Shown one piece after another: positions 44,055-54,292 of a stretch of DNA of 64,000 bases. The translations under genes and the position numbers were made by a program. Under the pieces are notes generated by a model. The model ran no database searches. It was not told the DNA's origin and worked only from the letters and a program-made list of their open reading frames with translations. Source of the DNA: Bacillota bacterium (lineage in GTDB: Bacteria > Bacillota > Clostridia > Acetivibrionales > DTU013); the NCBI GenBank assembly GCA_023418915.1, contig JAEZYU010000027.1, positions 31,640 to 95,639 on the forward strand, written 5' to 3'. How positions within the stretch are numbered: position 1 is the first letter of the stretch; each line of letters starts with the position of its first letter.

Positions 44055-44774
44055 TTATTCGTGCCAGCCGTCCAGACCTGAGCGCTTGATGGCACCAAAA
44101 ATATTATTTTTTATTTCCCTGTTGTCTTTTGACAGATCCTTTAAAAGATCCTTGATGTATTGGCGTTTTGTATTACCGTTTGCTGTACAGGGATTGTGTA
44201 CGACCTGTATTTTATTCTCATTTATGAAAGACTTGATTTGCTTCTCTTCAACAAATATCAGCGGTCTTATGACAAAAATCCCTTTTCTGTCCAGGTATGT
44301 GACAGGGGAAAATGAGTGTATGCGGCCTTCATAGAAGGTGCTCAGCAACAGAGTCTCTATCACGTCATCCCGGTTATGAGCCAGTGCGACTTTGTTGCAG
44401 CCAAGCCTTAATGCAGTATTGTTAAGTGCGCCGCGCCTCAGATTTGCGCAAAGTGAGCAGGGATTTGCCTCCTGCCTTGCTTCAAAAACTATCTTGCCTA
44501 TGTATGTTTCTTCAACTATATATTCCACACCAATTTTGTCACATAACTGCCGGACTGGCGTGTAGTCCGGTTCGCCGATTCCCATGGACAGCGTTACTGC
44601 TTTCAGCTCGAATTTGACAGGGTAGAAGTCCATCAGCTTCCTCATTGCTGCCAATAGCGTCAGAGAATCCTTGCCGCCGGATACCCCAACGGCTATCCTG
44701 TCACCCTCATGTATCATTTCGAAATCCTGGATCGCTTTTCTTGTCTGTCCCAGTATCCTTTTAAAACTCTGCAC
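44055..44774 (-). CDS. ttcA: TtcA-like PP-loop tRNA sulfurtransferase
   Basis: 239 residues from GTG 44774. The PP-loop reads GVSGGKDSLTLL and the CxxC is in NPCSLCANLRRGAL, typical of the TtcA/TilS-like family that binds an iron-sulfur cluster and adds sulfur to tRNA cytidine 32. HNRDDVIETLLLS and the late HNPCTANGNTKR also match. It lies 11 bases upstream of the glycosidase gene and may share its transcript, though the functions are unrelated. Confidence 0.85.
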   Translation of the reverse strand: MQSFKRILGQTRKAIQDFEMIHEGDRIAVGVSGGKDSLTLLAAMRKLMDFYPVKFELKAVTLSMGIGEPDYTPVRQLCDKIGVEYIVEETYIGKIVFEARQEANPCSLCANLRRGALNNTALRLGCNKVALAHNRDDVIETLLLSTFYEGRIHSFSPVTYLDRKGIFVIRPLIFVEEKQIKSFINENKIQVVHNPCTANGNTKRQYIKDLLKDLSKDNREIKNNIFGAIKRSGLDGWHE

Positions 44775-45071
44775 TCTTAAAACCTGTTTTCCTTTGCTTA
44801 TTTTGAGTTAATCTGACAATGGGTGGATATCTCTCCTGATAGCTGATGAATACCCCATCTGATAGAAATAATGCTTGTCACCCCATAATTCAATTATAAG
44901 GCAGAGGGGTACAAGGGGCAAGTTATTATACTGTTACAAATATCTTTCAAAATGGTTAAAACAATGCTGTTGCGTTATTAGGCAAAACTGATTATAATGA
45001 ATCTGCATGCTGAAATTGGGAGAATGTGAAGCATAACATTATTTAAATGATGTATTGGCAACACATACCCA

Positions 45072-45100
45072 TTGATTATTTGTACAGTGTATAGTAAAAT
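45072..45100 (+). promoter_or_regulatory. Likely promoter of tRNA-Pro
   Basis: TTGATT (45072-45077) and TAAAAT (45095-45100) have a 17-base spacer and lie about 28 bases before the tRNA. Confidence 0.5.
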
Positions 45101-45128
45101 ATACTCTGCGTCTGTGAAAACAGATCAA

Positions 45129-45204
45129 CGGGGTGTAGCGCAGCTGGTAGCGCGCTTGGTTTGGGACCAAGATGCCGCAGGTTCGAATCCTGTCACTCCG
45201 ACCA
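45129..45204 (+). tRNA. tRNA-Pro (anticodon TGG)
   Basis: A complete cloverleaf: acceptor CGGGGTG pairs with CACTCCG, the D-arm has GCGCAGCTGGTAGCGC, the anticodon loop is TTTGGGA and the T-arm is CAGGTTCGAATCCTG. The CCA end is encoded. The gene stands alone with its own terminator. Confidence 0.97.
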
Positions 45205-45210
45205 AAATGA

Positions 45211-45243
45211 AACCCTTGAGGATAAGTTCTCAAGGGTTTTGCT
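45211..45243 (+). terminator. Terminator of tRNA-Pro
   Basis: AACCCTTGAG (45211-45220) pairs with CTCAAGGGTT (45229-45238), followed by TTTGCTAT. Confidence 0.8.
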
Positions 45244-45315
45244 ATCATATTGATACTAATAGATTTTTTAGGTAGGTGGTTTTTCATTATTGCATAAAAT
45301 GCTATTTGGTATCGA

Positions 45316-45836
45316 ATGAGTAAAAATTCAAGTAATGTGTGGCGAGACATCTAATTTTATTGGTAAGGTGTTAAGAAATAGATTGGAAACCTTAATTATG
45401 TGATGTTATCGACTATGAATAAGCAATATTTTCAAAATGACACACTCAGTACTTGAAAAAATACTCATTAAATCCGCTGCTGTGATATGGAATGTATACT
45501 CTCTTGAAAAAATGTTGCCAAGCAAGAACTCTGATACTGAACAGTACAATGGTGGATAATAACCAGGTGATAGATGCCCTTCCTGGATCAAGTCATGTTT
45601 TCAACCGTTAGGTCTCTATAAACTAATAATTTCTTTGATGAATACGTTATGGTGTAGGAAGAGTTGGTGCGCAACTACACAGTTCAGTTGGAAGATACCG
45701 TTGACTCAAGAAGTGCAGTTACTTGGTGAGAAAAAATTCAAGTAATGTGTGGCATGATATTCGATAATTACAACTAAAACATGCTAAAATGATTAACCTA
45801 GAACTTATATTCACTCATTTTTTGAAAAAATACTCA
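45316..45836. repeat. Diverged direct duplication in a gene-poor region
   Basis: A 22-bp block starting AAAAATTCAAGTAATG occurs at 45322-45343 and again at 45732-45753. A second shared block TTGAAAAAATACTCA follows each (45453-45467, 45822-45836). Both first blocks lie in tiny frames reading KNSSNVW(R/H)DI before a stop. They look like relics of one duplicated gene start. Element copy F lies between them. Confidence 0.5.
45557..45650 (+). repeat. Dispersed palindromic element, copy F (degenerate short form)
   Basis: It begins ATAACCAGGTGATAGATGCC and ends TTTCTTTGATGAATACGTTAT, matching only the outer ends of copies A-C. It is the weakest member. Confidence 0.4.
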
Positions 45837-45897
45837 GAGATAAAAAAGGTGCCTGTATTTCTCTGGACTCGTCAGTACAGAAGATGCGAAGGGCCTC

Positions 45898-46089
45898 ATG
45901 TCCACTAGCATTACGGCAGATGAAATACTTTGTTGGAACAGGGGTGGAGAAGAAACACAAAGAATAACTCCGATTGTGTATGCGAGAAACCCGGCAAACT
46001 ATATAAATGAGATCGGCGTTGAGCAGGTTATGGATTATTTTGCGAATTATTCAGGCGGTTGCATAGCGAAGTCCCTGAAGTGGACGTAA
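45898..46089 (+). CDS. Possible 63-residue ORF
   Basis: A frame from ATG 45898 encodes a mostly hydrophilic protein (TADEILCWNRGGEETQR, then ARNPANYINEIGVEQV). The upstream GAAGGGCC is a poor ribosome binding site. No family recognised; it may be a fragment in the decayed region between tRNA-Pro and the regulator. Confidence 0.3.
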   Translation: MSTSITADEILCWNRGGEETQRITPIVYARNPANYINEIGVEQVMDYFANYSGGCIAKSLKWT

Positions 46090-46171
46090 TAAACAGTAAT
46101 AGAGCTGCTGCAGGGTAGAATCAGTGTTTGCGCTTATAGTATACATTTTGTCATAGTCTTTTTCTTGTTTC

Positions 46172-47596
46172 TCATGGAGCCACCTTAGCCCTCCGGTAAA
46201 GATACTCCCAAAAAGCGGAGGCCAAGTTGGGTTCGTCGAAACCGAAGACGACGCCAGGTGTATCATTTTTACACATGAGAATCCCGCGGCTGTCCTTTCC
46301 GAAAAGTGTGAGATTATCCGGCACGTTCCCAACAGCATGCAACTGGTAATTCTTATGCTGTTTCTTGAGTGTCTCCAAATGTGCTCTGTGAGCTTGATAC
46401 TCTTTGTGCGTATAGCATAGCCCCGGTGCGCCCAGCAGGTCTGCAAAAGGCACCGGTACATTCATGCCATCGGGCGAGTCTGCCAGCAGCTCAGTGTAGC
46501 TGCCCGTTTCCATATATTCAAAAAGTACTCCTGACAGTCGTTTTTGCATCTCCAGAATACGGCTTCCCGGAGCACGGTTCTGAAGTGAAGCAGCAACTGT
46601 TTCCGGTATAGTTGGCAGTGTGGGCAAGCCACTAAGACAAATCATGGTTCCCTGTACACGAAGAAAAGAAGCATAGGCATCCCAGAATTCCGCTGTTTGT
46701 TCACCTTTAAAAATACGCATCAGGGGGCGGCAGAGAGATAAAAGATTTTCATATTCCAGCGCCAACGCCCCGATGGCCTCGGGATCGTCGTAAAAGGAGT
46801 GCAGCATGCCTGCTGTTTTACGGCTGATCGAGCCTGATGTCACTGCAGCAGTTTTTGGTGCTATAAACAGAGTACGCTGGAATACACCGTCGCGAAGCCT
46901 GGGATAATAGTAAGGTTCCACCTGCCCTGTCATGTAAAGCGGCACCCATTTCGCCACACCCTCAAGCATTTCATGGATGCCCCGGTGGATGGCGTGTATG
47001 ATTTTGACACGGTTGCCCGCCGATAGTATCCTCACGCACTCCCTCGCCCAGAATACTGCGAAGTTTGGGTCTTCATAAAGCCATCCCATTTCCTCGTCGC
47101 TGAACAGCAGCACTGTTTGGGGCTCCGTTTCCTGCAAAATGAGGGAAAACAACTGTGCCACCGCCGTGCGCTTGCCCTCCGGCCCATAATAACAGGCGTG
47201 AGGCACCTTAGCCTTACTGCGGGGCTGCGGGGCGACTGCGGTCCATTTCGCAGGTGTTGCGGGGACGCGGGTAAAGCTTTGCAGAATTGGCTCAACCCGG
47301 GAGCTTTTTTCTTCTCCCCGGAGCCACAATTCAATCAGTTCAGCCGCTTGCGCCTCTTCCTCCGGCCACGCATTCAGTTCCATAAGCTCGCTCAGGCCCT
47401 TCTTTTGATAATCTGCCCGTATGCGTCTGGCTAAATAAGCGCTCATGGCAGGCAGAAAAGAGGGTTTTTTCGGCAGCGGACGGCTGCCTCTGCGCAGCCG
47501 GCTGACATGAGAGGAATCCAGCGCACAGGCCTTTCCCAAAGCACTGGCAGAGGTCCCTGTAAGTTCCATCAGTAAATCAAGCCTTTGATTAAACAC
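46172..47596 (-). CDS. Large HTH (XRE-like) regulator of unknown class
   Basis: About 474 residues from GTG 47596, ten bases after AAGGAAGG; ATG 47608 touches that sequence and is a less likely start. Residues 1-50 form a lambda-repressor-like helix-turn-helix (ALGKACALDSSHVSRLRRGSR). The remaining 420 residues are alpha/beta and contain no motif that I recognise; a segment like HAIHRGIHEMLEGVAKWVPLYMTG may form a sensor fold. It is divergent from the 100-residue gene and the giant SLH gene and probably controls them. G+C content rises here relative to the preceding 45 kb. Confidence 0.7.
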   Translation of the reverse strand: MFNQRLDLLMELTGTSASALGKACALDSSHVSRLRRGSRPLPKKPSFLPAMSAYLARRIRADYQKKGLSELMELNAWPEEEAQAAELIELWLRGEEKSSRVEPILQSFTRVPATPAKWTAVAPQPRSKAKVPHACYYGPEGKRTAVAQLFSLILQETEPQTVLLFSDEEMGWLYEDPNFAVFWARECVRILSAGNRVKIIHAIHRGIHEMLEGVAKWVPLYMTGQVEPYYYPRLRDGVFQRTLFIAPKTAAVTSGSISRKTAGMLHSFYDDPEAIGALALEYENLLSLCRPLMRIFKGEQTAEFWDAYASFLRVQGTMICLSGLPTLPTIPETVAASLQNRAPGSRILEMQKRLSGVLFEYMETGSYTELLADSPDGMNVPVPFADLLGAPGLCYTHKEYQAHRAHLETLKKQHKNYQLHAVGNVPDNLTLFGKDSRGILMCKNDTPGVVFGFDEPNLASAFWEYLYRRAKVAP

Positions 47597-47754
47597 TAAG
47601 CATACCATCCTTCCTTTTCCAAAATACCATATTGAGTCACCGTATGCAACAAATTTCGACACGTTTCGTGCCAAAATTTGGCCATGCCAAAACAGGGTAA
47701 GCTCTGTTTCTGTCAGTTCCGTTTGCTACAATGAATCTAAAGGGAGGAAGTTCA

Positions 47755-48057
47755 GTGGATATTGAAATTAGAAAAGGCCTGTTTGACTATAGGCCTGGGG
47801 AGCTGATCCCGGGGAAGGATGCGCTCAGCCTGCACTTTTCGGGATGGGAGTTGTCCCTCTCGGCGGACAGCCTGCACACAGCGGTCTTTGTTCCGTCAAA
47901 GGGCGGCGGATGCCGTGTGGAGCTGTCGTCTGATACCGGACAGATTGAGCTTTTCATCCCGCGAAGGGCGGATGCTGACGAGTTGGCAGCGGCGCTGTAC
48001 ACCCTTGTCGGGAGCAAAGGCCGTGTGGCACTGATTTTGGACAACGGGGATGTATAA
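47755..48057 (+). CDS. 100-residue protein of unknown function
   Basis: GTG 47755 follows GGGAGGAAG. The product begins VDIEIRKGLFDYRPGE and is a compact beta-rich domain ending in a helix (ADELAAALYTLVGSKGR) and strand, with no signal peptide. It is the first gene of a two-gene unit with the giant SLH protein and lies divergently from the large regulator. It could be a small cytosolic partner of the regulator; no family is recognised. Confidence 0.65.
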   Translation: MDIEIRKGLFDYRPGELIPGKDALSLHFSGWELSLSADSLHTAVFVPSKGGGCRVELSSDTGQIELFIPRRADADELAAALYTLVGSKGRVALILDNGDV

Positions 48058-48094
48058 CTGTAAAAACAATACTGGAAAGAAAGGAAGAAAGCAT

Positions 48095-51000
48095 ATGAGG
48101 ATAAGAATACTCTGTGGTTTAGTGATAACGATTTGTCTGTTGCTTGGTCTGCAGGCTGCAGTTCGAGCGGAGGGGATTCTGCAGGTGGAGGGCGGCGAAT
48201 CCGGAACGGACTATACCTACGAAGGCGGCCTGCTGACAATACAGACCGACACACCGCTGACGATTTCCGGCAGCACCACCACAGACAGAGTTGTGGTGGC
48301 GGCCGAGGTTGCTGCCGACATCACACTTGATAATGTAAGTATTGTAAACACAACGGCGGGTGTTTGTTCCTTTGAAATCGTCAGCAGTTCCACAGCCGAT
48401 GTAAGCATCACTCTCGCAGGCACCAACCTGCTCCAGAGCGGTGCGAATTGCGCCGGCTTGGAGAAAAACGGCGACGATAGAACGTTGTTTATATCCGGCG
48501 ACGGTTCACTGACGGCTATAGGCGGTGAAAACAGTGCGGGCATTGGCGGCAGTAACAGCTGGGTTACAATAAATGGCGGTACTATCACAGCCTACGGCGG
48601 CAATAACACCGCAGGCATCGGTGGGGATAATGGATTTAGCGGCGGATACATCACCATCAACGGAGGTACCGTAACCGCAGCCGGTGGTGAAAACGGCGCA
48701 GGCATCGGCGGCGGAATGAACGGCAGCGGCGGATACATCACCATCAACGGTGGTATCGTAACGGCCACAGGTAATAATGGTGCGGGTATTGGCGGCGGAT
48801 ATAATGGCGGCGGCGGTACTATCAACATTAGCGGTGGTATTGTAACGGCCACCGGAGGTACCTATGCGGCTGGAATTGGAAACGGCAGATACGCCGCCAA
48901 CGGCAATGTGTCGATTTCGGGTTCCGCTAGGGTGTTCGCAAAGGGGGATTTTACAAACGATGCCAATGATATTGGCGGTGGCACTGCCGGCGGCGCTGCC
49001 GCCATTATGCTGAGCATTTCCGATACGGCGGCGGTGTTCCTTTACAATGGAGACGCACTTGACGAATCCAACGTAACTTGTGCTGACGGTCACGTTCTGT
49101 CTGCGTCGATGAGTTACGCATCAAGCCTCTACGGCATAACGCCGCCTGAGGATTGGTCCGCCGCAACTGGTATCCGTGCTTATCTGCGGCTGGTTACGCT
49201 TGATTACGATGCCAATGCCGGCGACGGAACTGCTCCATCATCTCAGCATCAGCATATCGGCACCAGTACCATACTGCAAGCAGGCGACGGTTTATCCCGT
49301 ACCGACTACACTTTCGACGGATGGAATACGTTGGCCGGCGGCGACGGTATGGATCATGCTCCCGGCGAAAGCTTTACTTATGATACAGATACGACTCTGT
49401 ACGCTAAATGGGTACCGGTTCAATACAGCATAAGCTATGATTTAGCAGGCGGCACAGTAAGCGAGGGCAATCCCGACAGCTATAACATAGAAAGCCCCCC
49501 TGCAACTCTTAACAATCCTGCAAAAACGGGCTATACCTTCGCCGGTTGGACGGGAACAGAGCTGTTGGAACCAACAATGAATGTTACTGTCGATACGGGT
49601 TCAACCGGAAACCGTGAATATACAGCAACGTGGACAGTAAACACCTACACTGTGAATTTTGACTGCGAGGGCGGCACGGCTTCGCCAACTTCAAAGATGG
49701 TAACATATGATTCGCTTTACGGAGCGCTGCCGGAGCCGACGAAGGCGGGCTTCAGCTTCTCCGGCTGGTGGACGGGCGACAACGGCACAGACATGCAGGT
49801 AACTGAAGAAAACATGGTGGCCACGGCAGATGATCATACGTTATATGCCAAATGGACTGCAAAAGTCGCCGTCTCCATAACACTGACGGCACAAAGCTAT
49901 ACATACGACGGTACAGAAAAGATATTTACCATAACCGGCACGCCAAGTACCGGGTTTACGGTTGAATATTATGTCGGCGCTGCCTGGACGGAAACGCCAC
50001 CGGCAAATGCGGGGCGGTACAACGTGCGGATTACCCGTGCGGAGGATGCGACCTACGCAGCTTATGCGTCGGAAGAGCTGTCAAATCGTTTAGCTATTCT
50101 GTCATCTGTTAGCTACTATGATGTAGAAGGCAATGAACATACGGTCAACGCCGATCCTGTGACAAGCGAAACGACAGCATTGAGTGAAGCGCTCACACAA
50201 TGGTATGTCGTGGAAGGAGACGTAACTATTAATACGACTCTCACAGTTACCGGAAGCGTGAATCTTATTCTGACCGACGGTGCATCTCTTAGCGTTAACG
50301 GGAGTTCCAATAAGGCAGGGATTAATGTATCAAGTGACAACAGCCTGACCATTTTCGGGCAAGAAAACAGTACCGGCAGCCTGACAGCTACAGCAAACAG
50401 CAACGGTGTCGGTATCGGTGCCACAGGTATCGATAATTCTTGCGGGACGGTCATTATCAACGGTGGTAATGTGTCGGCCTTAGGCGTATGGCACGGTGCC
50501 GGTATTGGCGGAGGGGGCAATGCCCATGGAGGCAATGTCATCATCAACGGCGGCACTGTCTATGCTAGAGGTTATGGCGCAGGTATCGGCGGCGGGAGAA
50601 GCGGATATACTGAGGAACCAGGTGGCAACGGCGGTACTGTTACCATTAATGGCGGCACAGTAATAGCCGTCTCTTGGGATAAAGGCGCAGGTATCGGCGG
50701 AGGCGGAGGCACAGGCGGCATTGTCAACAGCGGTACCGGAGGTACTGTTGCAATTTCAGGTGACGCTGTGGTATTTGCAAGGGGCAAAGAGCTTAAAGAT
50801 ATTGGCAGCGGCATTTCTGACGGGACATTAAGCATATCCGATACGGCGGCTGTTTTTCTGTACAATGGAAGTGGACCTGTCGAAGTAACCTGTCCTTCCG
50901 GGCACACCCGTTCTGCGTCGATGAGTTACGCATCAAGCCTCTACGGCATAACGCCGCCTGAGGATTGGTCCGCCGCAACCGGCATCGGCGCCTACCTGCG

Positions 51001-54000
51001 GCTGGTTACGCTTGATTATGACACCAATGGAGGTGACGGAACTGCTCCATCGTCTCAGCAGCAGCATATCGGCACTACAGGTACGATACAGGCAGGAAGC
51101 GGTATATCACGTATCGGATGCACTTTTAGCAACTGGATGACAACTGGAGACGAGGGTTATATATATTATGACCCAGGTGACAGCTTTGTATTTGAGGAGG
51201 ACACTACACTTTCTGCTTGGTGGACTGTAAACTCTGCACTTTATATAGGGAGCAATAATGTTGCGGACACAGACGGAGACATCCATTATTGGAAGCTGTC
51301 AGATAATAGTGCAACAGAGACGGGAACAACTGACGAATATGATTTTTCAGTACGATATACCGGAGAAGGTGAAGATAAGGAGTTTATCCTGACGCTCAAC
51401 GGGGTTGACATCACCTCCTATTTGGATTTTAACGCCTTCGACAAAATGGGCGTATACTCAAATATAGCGCTTACTATCGTCCTTGCCGAAGGCTCACAAA
51501 ACGGCATAATGCTAAATGTTCCAGCCGATTATTATACTCATGGCGTATACACAGACGGCGACCTCACCGTGACGGGAAACGGCAGCTTGGAAGTTACCAT
51601 GTCAGCGGAAGTTGGTGAGGAAGGTTATTCTGCAACTGGGTTTTACGCTGATAATGTCAATATTAACAGCGGCGATATAACAGTCACAGTATCCGGAGGC
51701 GCTTATGCAATAGGCATGTATGCCTCCGATAATATGACCGTTTCTTGTGGCGAGATTACAGTACAGGCGATTAATGCATTGATGGAAGCTATTGCGATTA
51801 AAGCGAGAGGCGACTTCGGTATAACCGACGGCGACATTTCGTGTATGGTGACGAGTACCGGCTATGCGGCAGGAATCCTAGCGGGTGATGAAAAAAGGGG
51901 CGAAGGGAGCGTAAGTATAACAGGCGGCACGATTACGTCCGAAGTGATTGGCGGTACTTCATCATATGGGATTATAGGATACTATGGCGTCAATATTTCC
52001 GGCGGCGATGTATCTTCAGTGTCTACTATGACAGAGACAGGTGGTGGAGATTTTGGGGCTATCGCGATAGGTACCTCTGAAGGAAACCTGACAATTACCG
52101 GCGGTGAAATAACAGCGTCTGCGGAAGGCGGCGGACATAGTACTATAGCAATACTTGCATTTAACGACAGCGTAAGCATCTCCGGTGGTACTGTAACCTC
52201 ATATGCGAGAAACGATAATAGTGCTATTGGAATAGGTGCAGCCGAGGATATATCCATAACCAGCGGTACTGTCAACACCACCGCAATTAGCAACGAAGAA
52301 GGAACCGCATCAGGGCTTCATGCGGTTAATGTGAATTTCGAGGAGGGCTCGATTACAGCCTCAGCATTTGCAAACGAAGAGAATCCTTTTTCCACTAGCA
52401 TAGCTGTTAATATCAGAGAAGACGGATTTGTAAATATAGCCGCCGAAAATTACCGGCACAGAACAGACGCCGAAGACGAATATTTGATATACCCTGATAC
52501 GTCGTATGTTCATAGCTCAAGTCCGTATACACAGATAGCTACAATGTATACAGTTGACTATCATTACAACTATGGCGAGCAGGACGTTTTTGAATCAAAG
52601 CAGGCAGCCTATGCCACCCATCCTGCCGCACCCGAAACGACTCCTGTCCGCGAGTACTACACTTTTAGCGGCTGGTATAAAAGTTCTGCCTGCACACCGA
52701 TTGACGCAGTCGATTTTGAAACGTATATGATAATTGATGCTGTTACTCTTTACGCAGGCTGGACGCCTACTGAATACAGCGTCAGTTACAATTTAGCAGG
52801 TGGTACGGTCGGCGGAAATATCGCAAGCTACAATGTAGAAAGCAGTTCAATAACACTGAATAATCCGATGCGGAACGGATATGAATTTGCGGGCTGGACG
52901 GGGACCGGTTTGTTAGAGCCGACTATGACTGTAACCATTGATTCCGGTTCATTCGGAAATCGTGAATACACCGCGACGTGGACGAAATTATCTGACGATA
53001 GCGATGACGACGATACTGGAGGAGGCGGCGGCTCGCCTTCAACTCCGACTGCTACGGTTGTTATCGCTGAGGTTGTGACAGGCGGCGGCTCTGGCTCCAC
53101 TTTACCTGTCACTGTCAATGCGGGCAACAGAACAGCTTCGGTTGACCTAGGCTCCGGATATCTTACTCAAGACCGAACGACAATCAAAATACCCTCTATC
53201 TCCGAGGTTGATACTTATACAGTAGGCATACCAGTTCCCCTACTTTCAACAACGGGAGAAAAAGGCTTGCTAACCCTTGATACCGATGCGGGGAGCGTCA
53301 CTGTTCCATCAAATATGCTCACAGGTGCAGAGGGTGCAAGCGGAAGAAAAGCAGAAATATCTATCGGTCAGAAAGACAAGAACACCCTGCCCGATGATGT
53401 GAAAACCGCCATTGGCGACCGGCCGCTGGTACAGCTCACACTGTCCATCGACGGCAAGCAGACCGATTGGTCTAACCCAAGTGCACCGGTAACTGTCAGC
53501 ATATCCTATACCCCGACTTCGACGGAGCTTATGAATCCGGAGAGCATTGTGGTCTGGTACATCGACGGCAGCGGCAACGTGACCACCATACCCAACGGGC
53601 GCTATGAAGCGGCGTCAGGAACAGTCACGTTCAGCACGTCACATTTCAGCTATTTTGCGCTTACATATAATCCGGTCAGCTTTAATGATGTTACAGCAAG
53701 TGCGTGGTATAACAAGGCTGTAAGCTTCATTGCAGCGCGTAAGATTACATCCGGGACTGGTGACGGCACTACTTACAGTCCGGAATCCAAGCTCACGCGC
53801 GGCGAGTTCATCGTTCTTATGATGAGGGCATACGGCATCGAGTCCGACACAAGTCCAACCGACAATTTCTCTGATGCGGGCGATACCTATTATACCGGTT
53901 ACCTTGCGGCAGCAAAACGGTTGGGGATAACCGCAGGCGTAGGAAACAATATGTACGCACCGGGCAATTTGATTACCCGGCAGGAAATGTTCACCCTACT

Positions 54001-54223
54001 GTATAATGCGCTGAAGGTAATCGATCAGCTCCCGCAGGGTGATTCGGGTAAGTCGATTGCTGACTTCACGGATGCGGGGCAGATTAGTTCCTGGGCACAG
54101 CGTGCCATGGCATTGCTTGTTAGGACTGGAACTGTCAGCGGATCGAATGGTATGCTCACTCCAATCAACACGACAACCCGTGCAGAAATGGCGCAGGTAC
54201 TGTTTAATTTGACAGGAAAGTAA
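48095..54223 (+). CDS. 2042-residue exported SLH protein with glycine-rich beta-helix and InlB-type repeats
   Basis: ATG 48095 with AAAGGAAG. A signal peptide (ILCGLVITICLLLGLQ, AVRA) is followed by two blocks of glycine-rich right-handed beta-helix repeats (GGTITAYGGNN, GAGIGGG), several Listeria-Bacteroides/InlB B repeats (GYTFAGWTGT, TLYAKW), an MBG-like domain (TYDGTEKIF), a third beta-helix block around residues 1150-1450, a Gly/Ser linker and a Big/ZU5-like region. Three SLH units end the protein (FNDVTASAWYNKAV, FSDAGDTYYTGYLAAAKRLG, FTDAGQISSWAQRAMALLV). It should be a long wall-bound surface protein, perhaps an adhesin. Confidence 0.88.
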   Translation: MRIRILCGLVITICLLLGLQAAVRAEGILQVEGGESGTDYTYEGGLLTIQTDTPLTISGSTTTDRVVVAAEVAADITLDNVSIVNTTAGVCSFEIVSSSTADVSITLAGTNLLQSGANCAGLEKNGDDRTLFISGDGSLTAIGGENSAGIGGSNSWVTINGGTITAYGGNNTAGIGGDNGFSGGYITINGGTVTAAGGENGAGIGGGMNGSGGYITINGGIVTATGNNGAGIGGGYNGGGGTINISGGIVTATGGTYAAGIGNGRYAANGNVSISGSARVFAKGDFTNDANDIGGGTAGGAAAIMLSISDTAAVFLYNGDALDESNVTCADGHVLSASMSYASSLYGITPPEDWSAATGIRAYLRLVTLDYDANAGDGTAPSSQHQHIGTSTILQAGDGLSRTDYTFDGWNTLAGGDGMDHAPGESFTYDTDTTLYAKWVPVQYSISYDLAGGTVSEGNPDSYNIESPPATLNNPAKTGYTFAGWTGTELLEPTMNVTVDTGSTGNREYTATWTVNTYTVNFDCEGGTASPTSKMVTYDSLYGALPEPTKAGFSFSGWWTGDNGTDMQVTEENMVATADDHTLYAKWTAKVAVSITLTAQSYTYDGTEKIFTITGTPSTGFTVEYYVGAAWTETPPANAGRYNVRITRAEDATYAAYASEELSNRLAILSSVSYYDVEGNEHTVNADPVTSETTALSEALTQWYVVEGDVTINTTLTVTGSVNLILTDGASLSVNGSSNKAGINVSSDNSLTIFGQENSTGSLTATANSNGVGIGATGIDNSCGTVIINGGNVSALGVWHGAGIGGGGNAHGGNVIINGGTVYARGYGAGIGGGRSGYTEEPGGNGGTVTINGGTVIAVSWDKGAGIGGGGGTGGIVNSGTGGTVAISGDAVVFARGKELKDIGSGISDGTLSISDTAAVFLYNGSGPVEVTCPSGHTRSASMSYASSLYGITPPEDWSAATGIGAYLRLVTLDYDTNGGDGTAPSSQQQHIGTTGTIQAGSGISRIGCTFSNWMTTGDEGYIYYDPGDSFVFEEDTTLSAWWTVNSALYIGSNNVADTDGDIHYWKLSDNSATETGTTDEYDFSVRYTGEGEDKEFILTLNGVDITSYLDFNAFDKMGVYSNIALTIVLAEGSQNGIMLNVPADYYTHGVYTDGDLTVTGNGSLEVTMSAEVGEEGYSATGFYADNVNINSGDITVTVSGGAYAIGMYASDNMTVSCGEITVQAINALMEAIAIKARGDFGITDGDISCMVTSTGYAAGILAGDEKRGEGSVSITGGTITSEVIGGTSSYGIIGYYGVNISGGDVSSVSTMTETGGGDFGAIAIGTSEGNLTITGGEITASAEGGGHSTIAILAFNDSVSISGGTVTSYARNDNSAIGIGAAEDISITSGTVNTTAISNEEGTASGLHAVNVNFEEGSITASAFANEENPFSTSIAVNIREDGFVNIAAENYRHRTDAEDEYLIYPDTSYVHSSSPYTQIATMYTVDYHYNYGEQDVFESKQAAYATHPAAPETTPVREYYTFSGWYKSSACTPIDAVDFETYMIIDAVTLYAGWTPTEYSVSYNLAGGTVGGNIASYNVESSSITLNNPMRNGYEFAGWTGTGLLEPTMTVTIDSGSFGNREYTATWTKLSDDSDDDDTGGGGGSPSTPTATVVIAEVVTGGGSGSTLPVTVNAGNRTASVDLGSGYLTQDRTTIKIPSISEVDTYTVGIPVPLLSTTGEKGLLTLDTDAGSVTVPSNMLTGAEGASGRKAEISIGQKDKNTLPDDVKTAIGDRPLVQLTLSIDGKQTDWSNPSAPVTVSISYTPTSTELMNPESIVVWYIDGSGNVTTIPNGRYEAASGTVTFSTSHFSYFALTYNPVSFNDVTASAWYNKAVSFIAARKITSGTGDGTTYSPESKLTRGEFIVLMMRAYGIESDTSPTDNFSDAGDTYYTGYLAAAKRLGITAGVGNNMYAPGNLITRQEMFTLLYNALKVIDQLPQGDSGKSIADFTDAGQISSWAQRAMALLVRTGTVSGSNGMLTPINTTTRAEMAQVLFNLTGK

Positions 54224-54257
54224 TCCATAACAATTAATCAAGCCGTAAAGATCAAAA

Positions 54258-54292
54258 AGCTAGTCACATAAGTAAGTGTGACTGGCTTTTTA
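54258..54292. terminator. Bidirectional terminator after the giant SLH gene
   Basis: AGCTAGTCACA (54258-54268) pairs with TGTGACTGGCT (54277-54287), flanked by AAAAA on the left and TTTTTATTT on the right, so it serves both this gene and the converging GH5 ORF. Confidence 0.8.

Noticed and set aside
48506..49093. Minus-strand open frame inside the giant SLH gene
   Set aside because: It is the reverse of glycine-rich repeats (giving Ala/Thr/Val-rich nonsense) and has no ribosome binding site.
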